Below the pieces are notes generated by a model that worked only from the letters and a program-made list of their open reading frames with translations, was not told the origin of the DNA and made no database searches. Position numbers and translations under genes: made by a program. Shown piece by piece: positions 43,354 to 52,554 of a stretch of 64,000 bases of DNA. The stretch covers positions 38,369 through 102,368 of the forward strand of contig JANOBD010000013.1 in assembly GCA_031411495.1 (NCBI GenBank), given 5' to 3'. Origin of the DNA: JANOBD01 sp031411495 (GTDB taxonomy: Bacteria > Planctomycetota > Phycisphaerae > Tepidisphaerales > Tepidisphaeraceae). Positions within the stretch are counted from its first letter, which is position 1, and the number at the start of each line of letters is the position of its first letter.

Positions 43354-44628
43354 GTGTCGAAAATACTTACCCCAGAGCGCAGTGAGAATGGAGTTCGAGA
43401 ACGAACCTGCGGCACGGCCTTTTTCGGCCTGGCGATACTGCTTGGTGCGTTGCTGCTGATCGGCGGCTGCGCAAAGCCGCCACCCAAGGCGTCGCCGCTC
43501 CCGCAACGATACACGTTCTGGCCCGAGCCTCCCGACCTTCCGCACATCCAGTACCTCGTCTCCTACAACACGTCCGACGACATCGCCGCCGAAAAGAGTG
43601 ACGCCGGACTTCGCAGTCTCATCTTCGGCAAAGAGAGGCCCGATTCCGTTCCGATCACCAAGCCGTATGGCGTGGCAATTTGGAACGGACGCATTTACGT
43701 CACCGATGTCCGCGGCGTTGGCGTGATGGTGCTCGACGTCAAAAAACACCAGGCTCGCATCATGGGCGCCACCGGCGCAGGTGAAATCAGCAAGGCCGTC
43801 GACATCTGTGTCGGCCCCGACGGGACGAAATACGTCGCCGACCCCAACCGCGGGGCCGTGATGGTCTACGACGCTGAAGAGCGATTCGTACGATCGATCA
43901 AAATCCCCGACTGCGTCCCGGTCGGCGTCGCCGCAACGGCGAGCGAGCTTTACGTCTGCGATTTCAAACTGTTCAACGTGCGCGTGATCGACCTGGCGAG
44001 CGGAAAACAGATCCGGACGATCGGCATGCAGGGGGGCGATGATGGCCAATTCGTCCGGCCTCTGGGCGTGTGCCTCGATCCGAGTGGCAACATCGTCGTC
44101 ACCGACCTCATCCGCTGTCGAGTGCAGAAGTTCTCACCGCAAGGGCAACTGCTGCTGGCGTGGGGAGAACAGGGAAATCGGCCAGGCAATTTCGACAAAC
44201 CCAAGCACCTTAAAGTGGCCAGCGACGGGATCTGCTATGTCGTCGATGCCGCCTTCAACAACGTCCAGATGTTCGACGAACAAGGTGGCGTGATGATGTT
44301 TTTCGGATCGGCGGGCACCCATCCCGGTGCGATGAACCTGCCAGCAGGGATTGCCGTCAGCGATGCCGATGTCGAGTCGTTCGCACCGTTCATCCATCCC
44401 GCATTCGAAGCCGAGCGGATCATCGTCGTCACCAATCAGTTCGGGCCGACGCGGGTCTCGGTCTACGCGATGGGTCATCTTCGCGCCGGCAAGACGCTCG
44501 ACGACATCGCACCCGGCCGAGTGCAGGGCGAAACCGCCTTGAGCCCTTCGGCGACACAGCCGGTGCTTGCACCGATCGCGCCTTCTTCGGCGAGTCAACC
44601 TGCCACCGAGCCGTCGACGAATCCCTGA
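43354..44628 (+). CDS. NHL-repeat (beta-propeller) lipoprotein
   Basis: GTG start at 43354 with GAGG 6 bases upstream. 424 residues. The lipoprotein signal ends LLLIGGC (Cys39). The body contains about six NHL-type blades: KPYGVAIWNGRIYVTDVRG, AVDICVGPDGTKYVADPNR, RPLGVCLDPSGNIVVTDLIR, KPKHLKVASDGICYVVDAAF, and others. It ends with Thr/Pro/Gln-rich low complexity. NHL propellers bind proteins or surfaces. Such lipoproteins recur beside multiheme cytochromes and outer-membrane barrels. No haem motif. A paralogue follows three genes later. Confidence 0.88.
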   Translation: MSKILTPERSENGVRERTCGTAFFGLAILLGALLLIGGCAKPPPKASPLPQRYTFWPEPPDLPHIQYLVSYNTSDDIAAEKSDAGLRSLIFGKERPDSVPITKPYGVAIWNGRIYVTDVRGVGVMVLDVKKHQARIMGATGAGEISKAVDICVGPDGTKYVADPNRGAVMVYDAEERFVRSIKIPDCVPVGVAATASELYVCDFKLFNVRVIDLASGKQIRTIGMQGGDDGQFVRPLGVCLDPSGNIVVTDLIRCRVQKFSPQGQLLLAWGEQGNRPGNFDKPKHLKVASDGICYVVDAAFNNVQMFDEQGGVMMFFGSAGTHPGAMNLPAGIAVSDADVESFAPFIHPAFEAERIIVVTNQFGPTRVSVYAMGHLRAGKTLDDIAPGRVQGETALSPSATQPVLAPIAPSSASQPATEPSTNP

Positions 44629-44668
44629 TCGCCGCGACTTTAACTGTAGTCGACGAGGAGTCAGTGCC

Positions 44669-45334
44669 GTGCGACACCATGAATCTCGAGCCCGAGGCCA
44701 CCCCCGGCGATGCATGCCGGCGGCCGCGGTGCTCTTCTCGTTTGTGGCGATCGTCTTTGTCTTTCTCTTCCTCGGATGCAGTACCGCGACGCACTACCGT
44801 GTGATGAACTTCCTCTTCGACGGCGTGCCCGATCCCAACGCCCAGGCGCAAAACGCCGGCGGCAGTTTCATCCGACGTGGAAACCAGGGACAGACGTTTT
44901 TCATCCACAAGCCACTGGTCGACGGTCCGTGTACGCAATGCCACAAGAGCGAATCGACCCCGCTGGTGTCGAAAGCCAGCGTGTCGCCGGTGATTTGCAG
45001 AGAATGTCACGCGAAGGTCGATGAGTCGTATGCATTCGTCCACGGGCCCGTCGCATCCGACCAGTGCGTCGTCTGCCACTCGCCGCATCGCTCGACCGAG
45101 CCCCATTTGCTGAAGGTTGGCGGACGCAATCTGTGTCTGCAGTGCCATTTGAGCTTCGACCTGTCGGCTAAGGTCGCCGAGCATCAGGATGATCGTGCCG
45201 ACTGCATGACCTGCCACGGCGCCCACGGCGGCATGACACCTGGGCTCTTGAAGCCCGCGCCGCCGCCAAGCACACGACCCGTCACCGCACGGGCAGACTG
45301 CGAACCCGGTAGAGAGGTCGTGGCGCAGCGATGA
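44669..45334 (+). CDS. Pentaheme cytochrome c lipoprotein
   Basis: GTG start at 44669 with GAGGAG 8 bases upstream; a later ATG at 44711 is possible. 221 residues. The hydrophobic start (AVLFSFVAIVFVFLFLGC) ends in a lipobox. Five haem motifs follow: CTQCH, CRECH, CVVCH, CLQCH and CMTCH. The NFLFDGVPDP region between the lipidated Cys and the first haem is characteristic of outer-membrane-complex cytochromes of porin-cytochrome clusters (my recollection). Its TGA overlaps the ATG of the beta-barrel gene, so the two are translationally coupled and likely interact. Confidence 0.88.
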   Translation: MRHHESRARGHPRRCMPAAAVLFSFVAIVFVFLFLGCSTATHYRVMNFLFDGVPDPNAQAQNAGGSFIRRGNQGQTFFIHKPLVDGPCTQCHKSESTPLVSKASVSPVICRECHAKVDESYAFVHGPVASDQCVVCHSPHRSTEPHLLKVGGRNLCLQCHLSFDLSAKVAEHQDDRADCMTCHGAHGGMTPGLLKPAPPPSTRPVTARADCEPGREVVAQR

Positions 45335-47346
45335 GCCGACGTCACGTTCAACCGCTCCGAGTTGCAGGTGGCATTGTGGCGGTACTCGCGTGCGCGGCCC
45401 GGTTGAACGCCCAATATGACGGCCCCATCATCCTCGGTAAGGAAGAGACACCGGAGAACGTCCACTTCGACCCGCCCGAGTGCAAACTGATTGTCAACGG
45501 CCTCTACACGCACAGCGTGATCGAGGACGCACTCAGCAAGAGCGAGTCCCGGCAATACCGCTTTGATCAAGTGTGGTCGATGTCGACCACCGGCTACCTG
45601 ATCGATCCAAGCGTCGTCGACATGCGGTTGGCCGGCGCGTTTGGTCTGATGGAATCGTTCATCAGCACCGATCTGGCGAGCGACCGGCAGATCGGCGAAC
45701 TGTACGAGTACGACACCGGCATTACGCTCTTCAGGCCGCGTCCGCTTTCGGCGACCGCGTACGCCAGGCGCGATCGCTCGGTGATCGATCGCACGTTCGG
45801 CCCGAGCCTGGAAAGCACTACGACGACCAACGGCGCTGCGCTCGACTACCGATCCGGACTTTACACGAGCCACCTGGAGTTGTTTCAGTCCACTTCGTCG
45901 CTCCGGTCGCCGGGAGACCCGCTTTCGGATTTCGATTTCACCGAGACGAGCCTGCTTTGGAACAACCGGTACCAGATCAGCGATTACCAGGAGCTGACGT
46001 GGGATTACGTCTTCGACGACGCCGACCAGACCGCATTCGACTATCAATCACACACGCAGCGTAACGATGCCCGTATCGAACACGAATGGCGATTCGGCGT
46101 GGACAAGCGGAATCGCCTGACCTCAACACTCCAACTTCTCGATCAGACCGGGAACTTCGAGCAGCAGTACGTCCGGTGGGAAGAACGGCTGCGCTTGCAG
46201 CACTCGCCGCAACTCGAGACCAACTATCGCTACCTGCTTGATCGGCGTACGTCGAACGGTCTGGATCAGACCCGGTTTCGTGAAACGGCGAGCTTCACGC
46301 ATCGCCTGTACAAGAGCCTGATCACGACCGGCCTCCTCGGGGCCGAGCAGATCGCTTCCGGCGACGGGCCGGGATCCGATGAATACTTCTGCTCGCTCGA
46401 CTTTGACTACCGGAAGAAAGTGCCGCTGGGGCTGCTGACCGCAGGACTCGGGTTCGGGCTGAATCGACTCAACACGACGCAGGGCGGATCTCGCCAACCC
46501 GTCATCGATCTGCCCTTCGTCGTGCCCGCGGATCTGACGCCCATCGTGCTGATCGAGCCCAATCTCCGGCCCGACTCGATCGTGATTACCGACCCCACGG
46601 GGCTGCGAATCTACCGGCAAGGTGTCGACTACGACCTGGTCCAGAACGGCGAGCGGACGGAAATCCGCCCCGTGTTGGGTGGACCGTTGACGGCAGGAAA
46701 GATCGTCGCAATCGACTATGCGTTCGATGCACAGCCTGCCAATACCACCGACACGGCCAACTTCAGATTCAACGCGCGATACACCCTTGAAAAGGGTCCG
46801 CTGCGAGGTGTCAGCTTTTTCGGCCACTTCTACCAGCAGGAACAAACGGTCAACAGCAGTGCCAGCGCGGACTTCATCGAGAACTCGTTCCGCGACACCC
46901 TCCTCGGAATCGAATATCGCATCGGCGCATTCACATTCACCGCCGAAGAGCAATGGCGTACCGGCGGGCTTTATCCATTTGACGCGAGGCGATTCTCCGC
47001 CAAGTGGGACCAGTCTCTGGACTTTGATGCAAGGATCCTTGTGAACACGAGCTACATGATCTTTGATTACCCTGATGCCGACGATCACGTCGAGTTGTGG
47101 ACGATCTCCGGCCAATACCAGCAGCGGCTCGCACGCGACCTGCGCTTCACGGCATCGGCTCTGTGGCGAGACGAGCGGGATACGCTGTGGGGCAACTCAA
47201 CGGGATTCGAACAGCAAGTCGAACTGACCTGGAAGTATCGCCAATTCGATTTCTTCGTGAGGGCCCGAAACTCAATGCTGGAGAATGAACAGCGCAACAA
47301 CAGCAGTTACCAGGACATGCAGATCGGCTTCGAACGGCGTTTCTGA
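45331..47346 (+). CDS. Outer-membrane beta-barrel protein of the cytochrome operon
   Basis: 671 residues. Signal peptide with AARLNAQ cleavage. The protein is dominated by alternating amphipathic strands with aromatic girdles (e.g. LTWDYVFDD, RFTASALWRDE, QVELTWKYRQFDFFVRARN) and ends in Phe (FERRF), as expected for BAM-inserted barrels. It contains no CXXCH. Directly coupled to the pentaheme lipoprotein, it is the obvious candidate for the sheath of a porin-cytochrome conduit that carries electrons across the outer membrane. It is not recognisably homologous to MtrB by eye. Confidence 0.82.
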   Translation: MSRRHVQPLRVAGGIVAVLACAARLNAQYDGPIILGKEETPENVHFDPPECKLIVNGLYTHSVIEDALSKSESRQYRFDQVWSMSTTGYLIDPSVVDMRLAGAFGLMESFISTDLASDRQIGELYEYDTGITLFRPRPLSATAYARRDRSVIDRTFGPSLESTTTTNGAALDYRSGLYTSHLELFQSTSSLRSPGDPLSDFDFTETSLLWNNRYQISDYQELTWDYVFDDADQTAFDYQSHTQRNDARIEHEWRFGVDKRNRLTSTLQLLDQTGNFEQQYVRWEERLRLQHSPQLETNYRYLLDRRTSNGLDQTRFRETASFTHRLYKSLITTGLLGAEQIASGDGPGSDEYFCSLDFDYRKKVPLGLLTAGLGFGLNRLNTTQGGSRQPVIDLPFVVPADLTPIVLIEPNLRPDSIVITDPTGLRIYRQGVDYDLVQNGERTEIRPVLGGPLTAGKIVAIDYAFDAQPANTTDTANFRFNARYTLEKGPLRGVSFFGHFYQQEQTVNSSASADFIENSFRDTLLGIEYRIGAFTFTAEEQWRTGGLYPFDARRFSAKWDQSLDFDARILVNTSYMIFDYPDADDHVELWTISGQYQQRLARDLRFTASALWRDERDTLWGNSTGFEQQVELTWKYRQFDFFVRARNSMLENEQRNNSSYQDMQIGFERRF

Positions 47347-47419
47347 CGGAGTGCGGGTGATCGCGACTAGTCGCCCGACAAGAACGATGGCAATGCGAAT
47401 GACACAAGAGAGCCGGCAA

Positions 47420-48478
47420 ATGAACTCAAGCACGATCAACTTCTTCCGACCGACGGTGCGCGGATTCGTCGGCGCGATGGCGGCGGTTTGCGCGGGTTGC
47501 AGCACGCCACCCGGTGAGATCTTTCCTCCACTGGAGCGACCACTGGTCTGGCCCGCCAGCCAGGATGTGCCGCGAATCCGGTACGTCGGACAACTCGCAA
47601 CCGACGCGGATCTCAAGCCAGGGATCTCAGGCCTGAAGCGGATGGGGATCGCACTGTTTGGCAAGCCACCGATTCAGTCGATGCTCACGCCTTATGCGTT
47701 GTGCACCGACGGCGGCGAACGGCTCTTCGTAGCCGACAGCAACGCACAGGTCGTCCATGTGTTCGACCTGAAGACTCGCCGGTATCTCCGCTGGCAGCCG
47801 ACCGGAGAGAAGTTCAGCCAGCCGGTTGGCATAGCGTTCGATCCGACGCGTCGCCGGCTTTTCGTCGCCGATTCGGTCGCGGCACGCGTGTTCATCTTTG
47901 ACGACCACGGAAAATCGATCGGCTCGATATCCAGCGACGTCTTAACGCGACCCGCCGGTCTGGCGTTCGACGCCGCTTCAGACCGGTTGTTCGTCGCCGA
48001 TGTTGCGGCACACCAGGTGCTCGCCTTCGATGGCGATGGGAAGCCGATTGCGCGGATCGGCTCACGCGGGAGCGGGCCCGGCGAGTTCAATTATCCCACC
48101 AATGTCGCCGTCGACTCGCAGCGACGGCTGTATGTGAGCGACTCGCTCAATTTCCGCGTCCAGCAATTCGACGCTGAACTCAAGTTCGTTCGCCAGATCG
48201 GAAAGCAGGGCGATATGCCTGGCTATTTCGCGCAGCCCAAGGGATTGTCGGTTGACCGCGAAGATCATCTGTACGTCGTCGACGCCCAGTTCGAGGCCAT
48301 CCAGATTTTCGACGTCACCGGACAACTGCTTCTCGATTTCGGCGGCGAAGGACACGGCGCGGGCCAATTCTGGATTCCTGCAGGCATCTTTATCGACGAG
48401 CACGATCGCATCTGGGTCGCGGATGCCTACAACCGGCGAGTGCAGGTGTTCGATCATCTGAAGGAGGCACCGCAATGA
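47420..48478 (+). CDS. Second NHL-repeat lipoprotein
   Basis: The start at 47420 (MNSSTINFFRPTVRGFVGAM) gives a lipoprotein signal with lipobox VCAGC; starts upstream in frame (to about 47354) are possible. 352 residues. At least five NHL blades are visible (FSQPVGIAFDPTRRRLFVADS, RPAGLAFDAASDRLFVADV, YPTNVAVDSQRRLYVSDS, QPKGLSVDREDHLYVVDA, IPAGIFIDEHDRIWVADA). It is similar in order and length to the protein at 43354 and shares the PxRIRYVGQL/IQYLVSY-type lead. Its TGA overlaps the ATG of the 12-heme gene (ATGA). Confidence 0.87.
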   Translation: MNSSTINFFRPTVRGFVGAMAAVCAGCSTPPGEIFPPLERPLVWPASQDVPRIRYVGQLATDADLKPGISGLKRMGIALFGKPPIQSMLTPYALCTDGGERLFVADSNAQVVHVFDLKTRRYLRWQPTGEKFSQPVGIAFDPTRRRLFVADSVAARVFIFDDHGKSIGSISSDVLTRPAGLAFDAASDRLFVADVAAHQVLAFDGDGKPIARIGSRGSGPGEFNYPTNVAVDSQRRLYVSDSLNFRVQQFDAELKFVRQIGKQGDMPGYFAQPKGLSVDREDHLYVVDAQFEAIQIFDVTGQLLLDFGGEGHGAGQFWIPAGIFIDEHDRIWVADAYNRRVQVFDHLKEAPQ

Positions 48479-50115
48479 AAGCTCCTCGTCAACCATACAT
48501 CGTCGTCGGCCTGATCGCGTTCCTCGCCATTCTGTTCGTGTCGATCGCGCGTGGGCAGTTCAGCAGCATTCTCGACAGCGAGCACAATCTCTCCACGCTC
48601 GGACGGGGGAAAATACGCGCCAGTTCTGAGGAACAGGTCTGCATTTTCTGTCACACGCCTCACAACGCGGCGCCCATCCAACCCCTGTGGAATCGAAGTG
48701 TGCCGGTGGAGAACTACACCGTCTATTCCAGCAATTCCATGCAGGCACTGCCGGGCCAGCCGACCGGTTCATCGAAACTGTGTCTCTCGTGTCACGACGG
48801 GACGATTGCCCTGGGCTCGGTCACCTCGCGCGGCCAGCCGATCGCGATGGCCGGCGGCATGACGACGCTTCCTCCTGGCAGCTCGAACCTGGGCACCGAC
48901 CTCTCCGACGATCATCCGATCTCATTCCGCTACGACCAGTCCCTGGCCGCGCGGGATGGCAAACTGGCGTCCCCTGCGGCGCTGCCAGCGCCTTTGCACC
49001 TGGACTCACGCGGCGAACTGCAGTGCACGACGTGTCACGATGCTCACAACGATGCCAACGGAAAGTTCCTGGTGATGAACAACAGCGACTCACGGTTGTG
49101 TCGAAGCTGCCACCTGGAGCCCGGCACCAACATCGCAGGCCACGACGAATGCGCATCGTGTCATCAATCGCATTCTGCGCCGAGTGGCCCGTACCTCTTG
49201 AGAGGAAAGACGGTGAGCCTCACCTGCGTGAGCTGCCACGATTCGAGTTCCGACCCGAAAAAAGGGGCAAACATCCAGTCGGAGTTGAGCAAACCGTCGA
49301 AGCACGACACGAACGTGCGCGTCAATCTTGTGAACAACGCGCCGGACAACATCGGCTGCGCCGACTGCCATGAATCGCACACGATGCAGTCCGACACCGC
49401 GACCGCGCCGGATATCTCGCCGCGCCTGGGCCATATCGACGGCGTCAACGCGGCCGGCGCGCCGGTGGCGCGGGCGCAGTTCGAGTACGAAGTCTGCTTC
49501 AAATGTCACGCCGATCGCTCGGCAACCACGCCGGCAGTGACTCGGCAATCGGGTCAGAACAACAAGCGTCTTCAGACCGCTTCGACAGCACTGTCCTATC
49601 ACCCGATCCAGGTGGCCGTAAGGAACTCTGATGTGCCGAGCCTCAGGCCGGGGCTCAGCGCCGGATCGCTGATCTACTGTTCCGACTGCCATGGTTCAGA
49701 TTCATCAAAGAAGGCGGGCGGCAGCGGGGCGAACGGTCCCCACGGCTCGGCGGCAACGCCATTGCTCATCGCCGAATACCGCACCGCCGACGGCACTGCC
49801 GAAAGCGCGACCGCCTACGCGCTCTGCTACTCCTGCCATGAACGCAACAGCATTCTCGCCAATCAGTCGTTCACGCGCCACGCGAGTCACATCGTCGATG
49901 ACCGTACGCCTTGCTCGGTCTGCCACGATTCGCACGGCGTGGTGCCGGGCGACGGCGTGCAAATGAACGGCGGCAGGGCGCTTATCAACTTTGACATCAG
50001 CGTCGTGCAGCCTGATCCCGTCACGCATCAACTGAAGTTCACCAGCGGCGGGTCAGGGCGCGGCGAATGCTATCTGAGTTGTCACGGTGTGGCGCACTCG
50101 CCAAAGTCATACTGA
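48475..50115 (+). CDS. Dodecaheme cytochrome c (11 CXXCH plus one CX3CH)
   Basis: 546 residues, with an AAGGAGG ribosome-binding site. N-terminal hydrophobic segment IVVGLIAFLAILFVSIARG is a signal peptide or anchor. Haem motifs in order: CIFCH, CLSCH, CTTCH, CRSCH, CASCH, CVSCH, CADCH, CFKCH, CSDCH, CYSCH, CSVCH, then CYLSCH close to the C-terminus, a CX3CH variant. The first part (VCIFCHTPHNAAP, LCLSCHDGTIAL, LGTDLSDDHPI) mirrors the tetraheme protein at 42566. It is the last gene of the plus-strand operon and could be periplasmic or surface-exposed. Confidence 0.92.
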   Translation: MKAPRQPYIVVGLIAFLAILFVSIARGQFSSILDSEHNLSTLGRGKIRASSEEQVCIFCHTPHNAAPIQPLWNRSVPVENYTVYSSNSMQALPGQPTGSSKLCLSCHDGTIALGSVTSRGQPIAMAGGMTTLPPGSSNLGTDLSDDHPISFRYDQSLAARDGKLASPAALPAPLHLDSRGELQCTTCHDAHNDANGKFLVMNNSDSRLCRSCHLEPGTNIAGHDECASCHQSHSAPSGPYLLRGKTVSLTCVSCHDSSSDPKKGANIQSELSKPSKHDTNVRVNLVNNAPDNIGCADCHESHTMQSDTATAPDISPRLGHIDGVNAAGAPVARAQFEYEVCFKCHADRSATTPAVTRQSGQNNKRLQTASTALSYHPIQVAVRNSDVPSLRPGLSAGSLIYCSDCHGSDSSKKAGGSGANGPHGSAATPLLIAEYRTADGTAESATAYALCYSCHERNSILANQSFTRHASHIVDDRTPCSVCHDSHGVVPGDGVQMNGGRALINFDISVVQPDPVTHQLKFTSGGSGRGECYLSCHGVAHSPKSY

Positions 50116-50121
50116 GTGCGC
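50092..50121. terminator. Hairpin between the convergent multiheme operons
   Basis: GCGCACTC (50092-50099) pairs exactly with GAGTGCGC (50114-50121) across a 14-base loop that includes the end of the 12-heme gene. It is placed to terminate transcription from both sides, although no T-run is present. Confidence 0.5.
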
Positions 50122-50128
50122 GGGTCGG

Positions 50129-51115
50129 TTACTTCGGGGATTCGACCGCCAGTGTGGTCTCTCGTGGCAGAGCCGCTTCGGCCGCGGCTCGGAAGGCGGC
50201 GGCCGCTTCCACCGGCTTTTGCTCGTGTGCGTACGCGATCCCCAGCAGATAGAACGCCTCGGCGGGTTCGGGACTGAGCTTCACCGTTTCCACGAGCAGC
50301 GCGAGCGCATCCGGCCAACGTTCGGATTGGATCAGCGCCCGTGCGCGAATCACGTCGCGCTGCGGTGCGGGGTTCGCGCCCGCAGGAATCTTGTCCAGCA
50401 ACTCCACGGCTCCCTCGACTTGATGCAGGCCAAGCATGATTCGCGCGGCAAGCAGCTGGGTGGGCGCATCGACAGGCGGCTGCTTCATCGCCACCGACAG
50501 TTCGGCAGCGGCCTGATCCGAGCGGCCGCTGGCCAGCATCTGCCGCGCAAGTTGCAGGTGCATCTGTGCCGACGAGCCTTCGACGACGGCAGGCTGCGTG
50601 GCGAGCCCGGCTTCGAGTTCGGGTTGCGTAATCTTACCTGCAGCCAGATCGAGATACGCCAGGATCTCGGTCGATCCAGCCTGGCGAAGCCCGGGCAGCC
50701 GACCGACGCATTTGCCCTGGGTGTCGACGATGACGATCTCGGGCCACACGTGCACGCCGAGATCGCCCGAGAAGGCAAAGTCGGGGTCGACGACGATCGG
50801 GCCCGGCGCGTCTTTGTCGGCGGCGAGGGACTTGGCCTGCTCGGATGCCTTCTCGCCGCTGACGACGAGAACGACCTGCGGCGATGCCGACTTGAGCACG
50901 GTGCTCAACTGATCGAGCGTTGCCTTGCTCTGCGCTTGCCCGGGGCGAACCAGGACGACGATCGTCGCGCGATCCGCGGTTGGAATCGAGATGGATGTTC
51001 CCGACACGTCGTTGCCATGCCAGGCGATGTGATCGGCATCGGCGCGGGCAGATCGGTCGATCGATACGCTCAGCAATGCTGCGACGAGCACCGGAAATCT
51101 CAATCGGCGGTTCAT
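50129..51115 (-). CDS. Exported thioredoxin-fold plus TPR protein without the redox CXXC
   Basis: 328 residues. Signal peptide VLVAALLSVSIDRSARA. Residues ~45-160 look like a thioredoxin/AhpC-type domain (TIVVLVRPGQAQSKATLDQL, GPIVVDPDFAFSGDLGVHVWPEIVIVDTQGK), but where CXXC would be there is PGQAQS, so no dithiol chemistry. The rest (about 185-315) is TPR-like (LQLARQMLASGRSDQAAAELSVAM, AEAFYLLGIAYAHEQKPVEAAAAF). It is the last gene of the minus-strand cytochrome operon, its ATG overlapping the previous stop. A chaperone or assembly role for the cytochromes is a guess. Confidence 0.75.
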   Translation of the reverse strand: MNRRLRFPVLVAALLSVSIDRSARADADHIAWHGNDVSGTSISIPTADRATIVVLVRPGQAQSKATLDQLSTVLKSASPQVVLVVSGEKASEQAKSLAADKDAPGPIVVDPDFAFSGDLGVHVWPEIVIVDTQGKCVGRLPGLRQAGSTEILAYLDLAAGKITQPELEAGLATQPAVVEGSSAQMHLQLARQMLASGRSDQAAAELSVAMKQPPVDAPTQLLAARIMLGLHQVEGAVELLDKIPAGANPAPQRDVIRARALIQSERWPDALALLVETVKLSPEPAEAFYLLGIAYAHEQKPVEAAAAFRAAAEAALPRETTLAVESPK

Positions 51116-52554
51116 TTGTCGCCCTCGGTTTTGGCGGGTTCATACACGATCGCGGTGTTGCGGTCGTAGGTGAAGGGCCGGTGACAACCCGGCGAGCAAC
51201 TGCCGCCGGTTTCGGTCTTGAGGAAATTGATCGGCATTTCCCAGTTACCAAACGGCACCTTGTCGGCGATGTGCATTTCGCTGCTGCTGGCGTGTGTGCT
51301 GTGGCAGGCCCGGCAGTTGCGTCCCTTTTCGGCGCGGTTGACATGCAGGAAGTGGAGGTTCTTCTCGCCGTTGCGGAACCCGGTCAGGCCTTTGGTCTCT
51401 TCGGTTTCCACGAGCTGCTTGTTGTGGCAACTGAAACAGAGCTCGTACTTCTCGATGGCATACGGTTGATAGAACGTTTCCGGATACGGCTTGGTGAGCA
51501 GTCGACCGATCTCCGATCCGTGCACCGCATGACAACCGCCGCAGTTGCCATCGCGGACCGGCCCGTGTTTCACCTTCTTCGGATCGAGGATGGCCTTCAT
51601 GGATGCGACGGTTCGATCCTCGAGCTTGATCGGTTTGTCGTGGCACTTGAGGCACAGGTTCATCGCGTCGGCCTTCAACAGCCGTGCGCGTTCGCCGCCG
51701 TGTGCGGTATGGCAATTCAAGCACGCCTGGTCCTTCACGACGACCGTGTGCTGATGGGCCGACTCGGTCTGCTTCCTGATCGGCTCATGGCACTCCAGGC
51801 AAAGCGTGGCCGGATCGTTCTTGATGTGCATGGGGTAGTTGGACGCGTGCACGTCGTGACATTTCAGGCAGTCCTCGTTCACCGGCTTGTGTACGACACT
51901 CACGGCGGCCAGTTGTCTCCCCATGTCGTTGTGACATTTGAAGCACAACTCGCGCCCCTGCGCGACGAGAAGATTCTTGTACGGCGCGATGTGTGACTTA
52001 TGGCACGACCCGCACGCGTCGGCCGCAACCGGCCCGTGAACCTTCGACTTGTTGCCGACTACGTCCAGGTGACAGGTGGCGCAGAGTTTCCGCATGGAGT
52101 CCTGCCGGAGGAACTGCGCGTTCTGCCCGCCGTGAGGATTGTGGCACTGGAGGCAGCTCTTGTCCTTGTACGGGAGATGCACGACAGCGGTCGCGGGGAT
52201 TTCCACCTTATGGCAGAACGTGCAGACCTCATCCTGACCGTGGGTGAGTTTGAAGGTGTGCTGGGCCGCATTGTCGATGGTGTGGCAGGGGTCGCAACTG
52301 TTCGCGTTGATCGGGCCATGCATCACACGGAACTGTTTCAACGCCGCATGACATTCCGGCGTCACGCAACTGTCGTACGCGATGGGGGTAGAAGGCCGGG
52401 TCGCGGGGTGAATCGGTGGCGGCGGATTCGCCGACGTCACCGTCGCCGCCTGCGTGGTCGAGGTCGTTGGCCGCGTCTGCGCGATTGCAGAACGGCCCGG
52501 CCACATCACTACGGTGGCCAGGAAAGCGGCGATCAACCCGATGAGCCTGATCAT
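51112..52554 (-). CDS. Periplasmic 15-heme cytochrome c (paralogue 2)
   Basis: 480 residues. Signal peptide ending SAIAQ, then a Thr/Pro-rich linker. The first haem motif is CVTPECH (CX4CH). Thirteen CXXCH motifs follow (CDPCH, CTFCH, CLQCH, CATCH, CGSCH, CFKCH, CLKCH, CLECH, CLNCH, CLKCH, CGGCH, CFSCH, CRACH), and the last is CSPGCH (CX3CH). The repeated doubled-CXXCH spacing with LCxxCH...xHGPV is typical of NrfB/OmcA-like wires. It aligns motif by motif with the preceding gene's product. Start overlaps the previous stop (ATGA). Confidence 0.92.
   Translation of the reverse strand: MIRLIGLIAAFLATVVMWPGRSAIAQTRPTTSTTQAATVTSANPPPPIHPATRPSTPIAYDSCVTPECHAALKQFRVMHGPINANSCDPCHTIDNAAQHTFKLTHGQDEVCTFCHKVEIPATAVVHLPYKDKSCLQCHNPHGGQNAQFLRQDSMRKLCATCHLDVVGNKSKVHGPVAADACGSCHKSHIAPYKNLLVAQGRELCFKCHNDMGRQLAAVSVVHKPVNEDCLKCHDVHASNYPMHIKNDPATLCLECHEPIRKQTESAHQHTVVVKDQACLNCHTAHGGERARLLKADAMNLCLKCHDKPIKLEDRTVASMKAILDPKKVKHGPVRDGNCGGCHAVHGSEIGRLLTKPYPETFYQPYAIEKYELCFSCHNKQLVETEETKGLTGFRNGEKNLHFLHVNRAEKGRNCRACHSTHASSSEMHIADKVPFGNWEMPINFLKTETGGSCSPGCHRPFTYDRNTAIVYEPAKTEGDK

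Noticed and set aside
50129..51115. CcmG-like thiol reductase completing the cytochrome maturation system
   Set aside because: The CXXC is absent from the thioredoxin-like domain, so it cannot perform the CcmG reaction.
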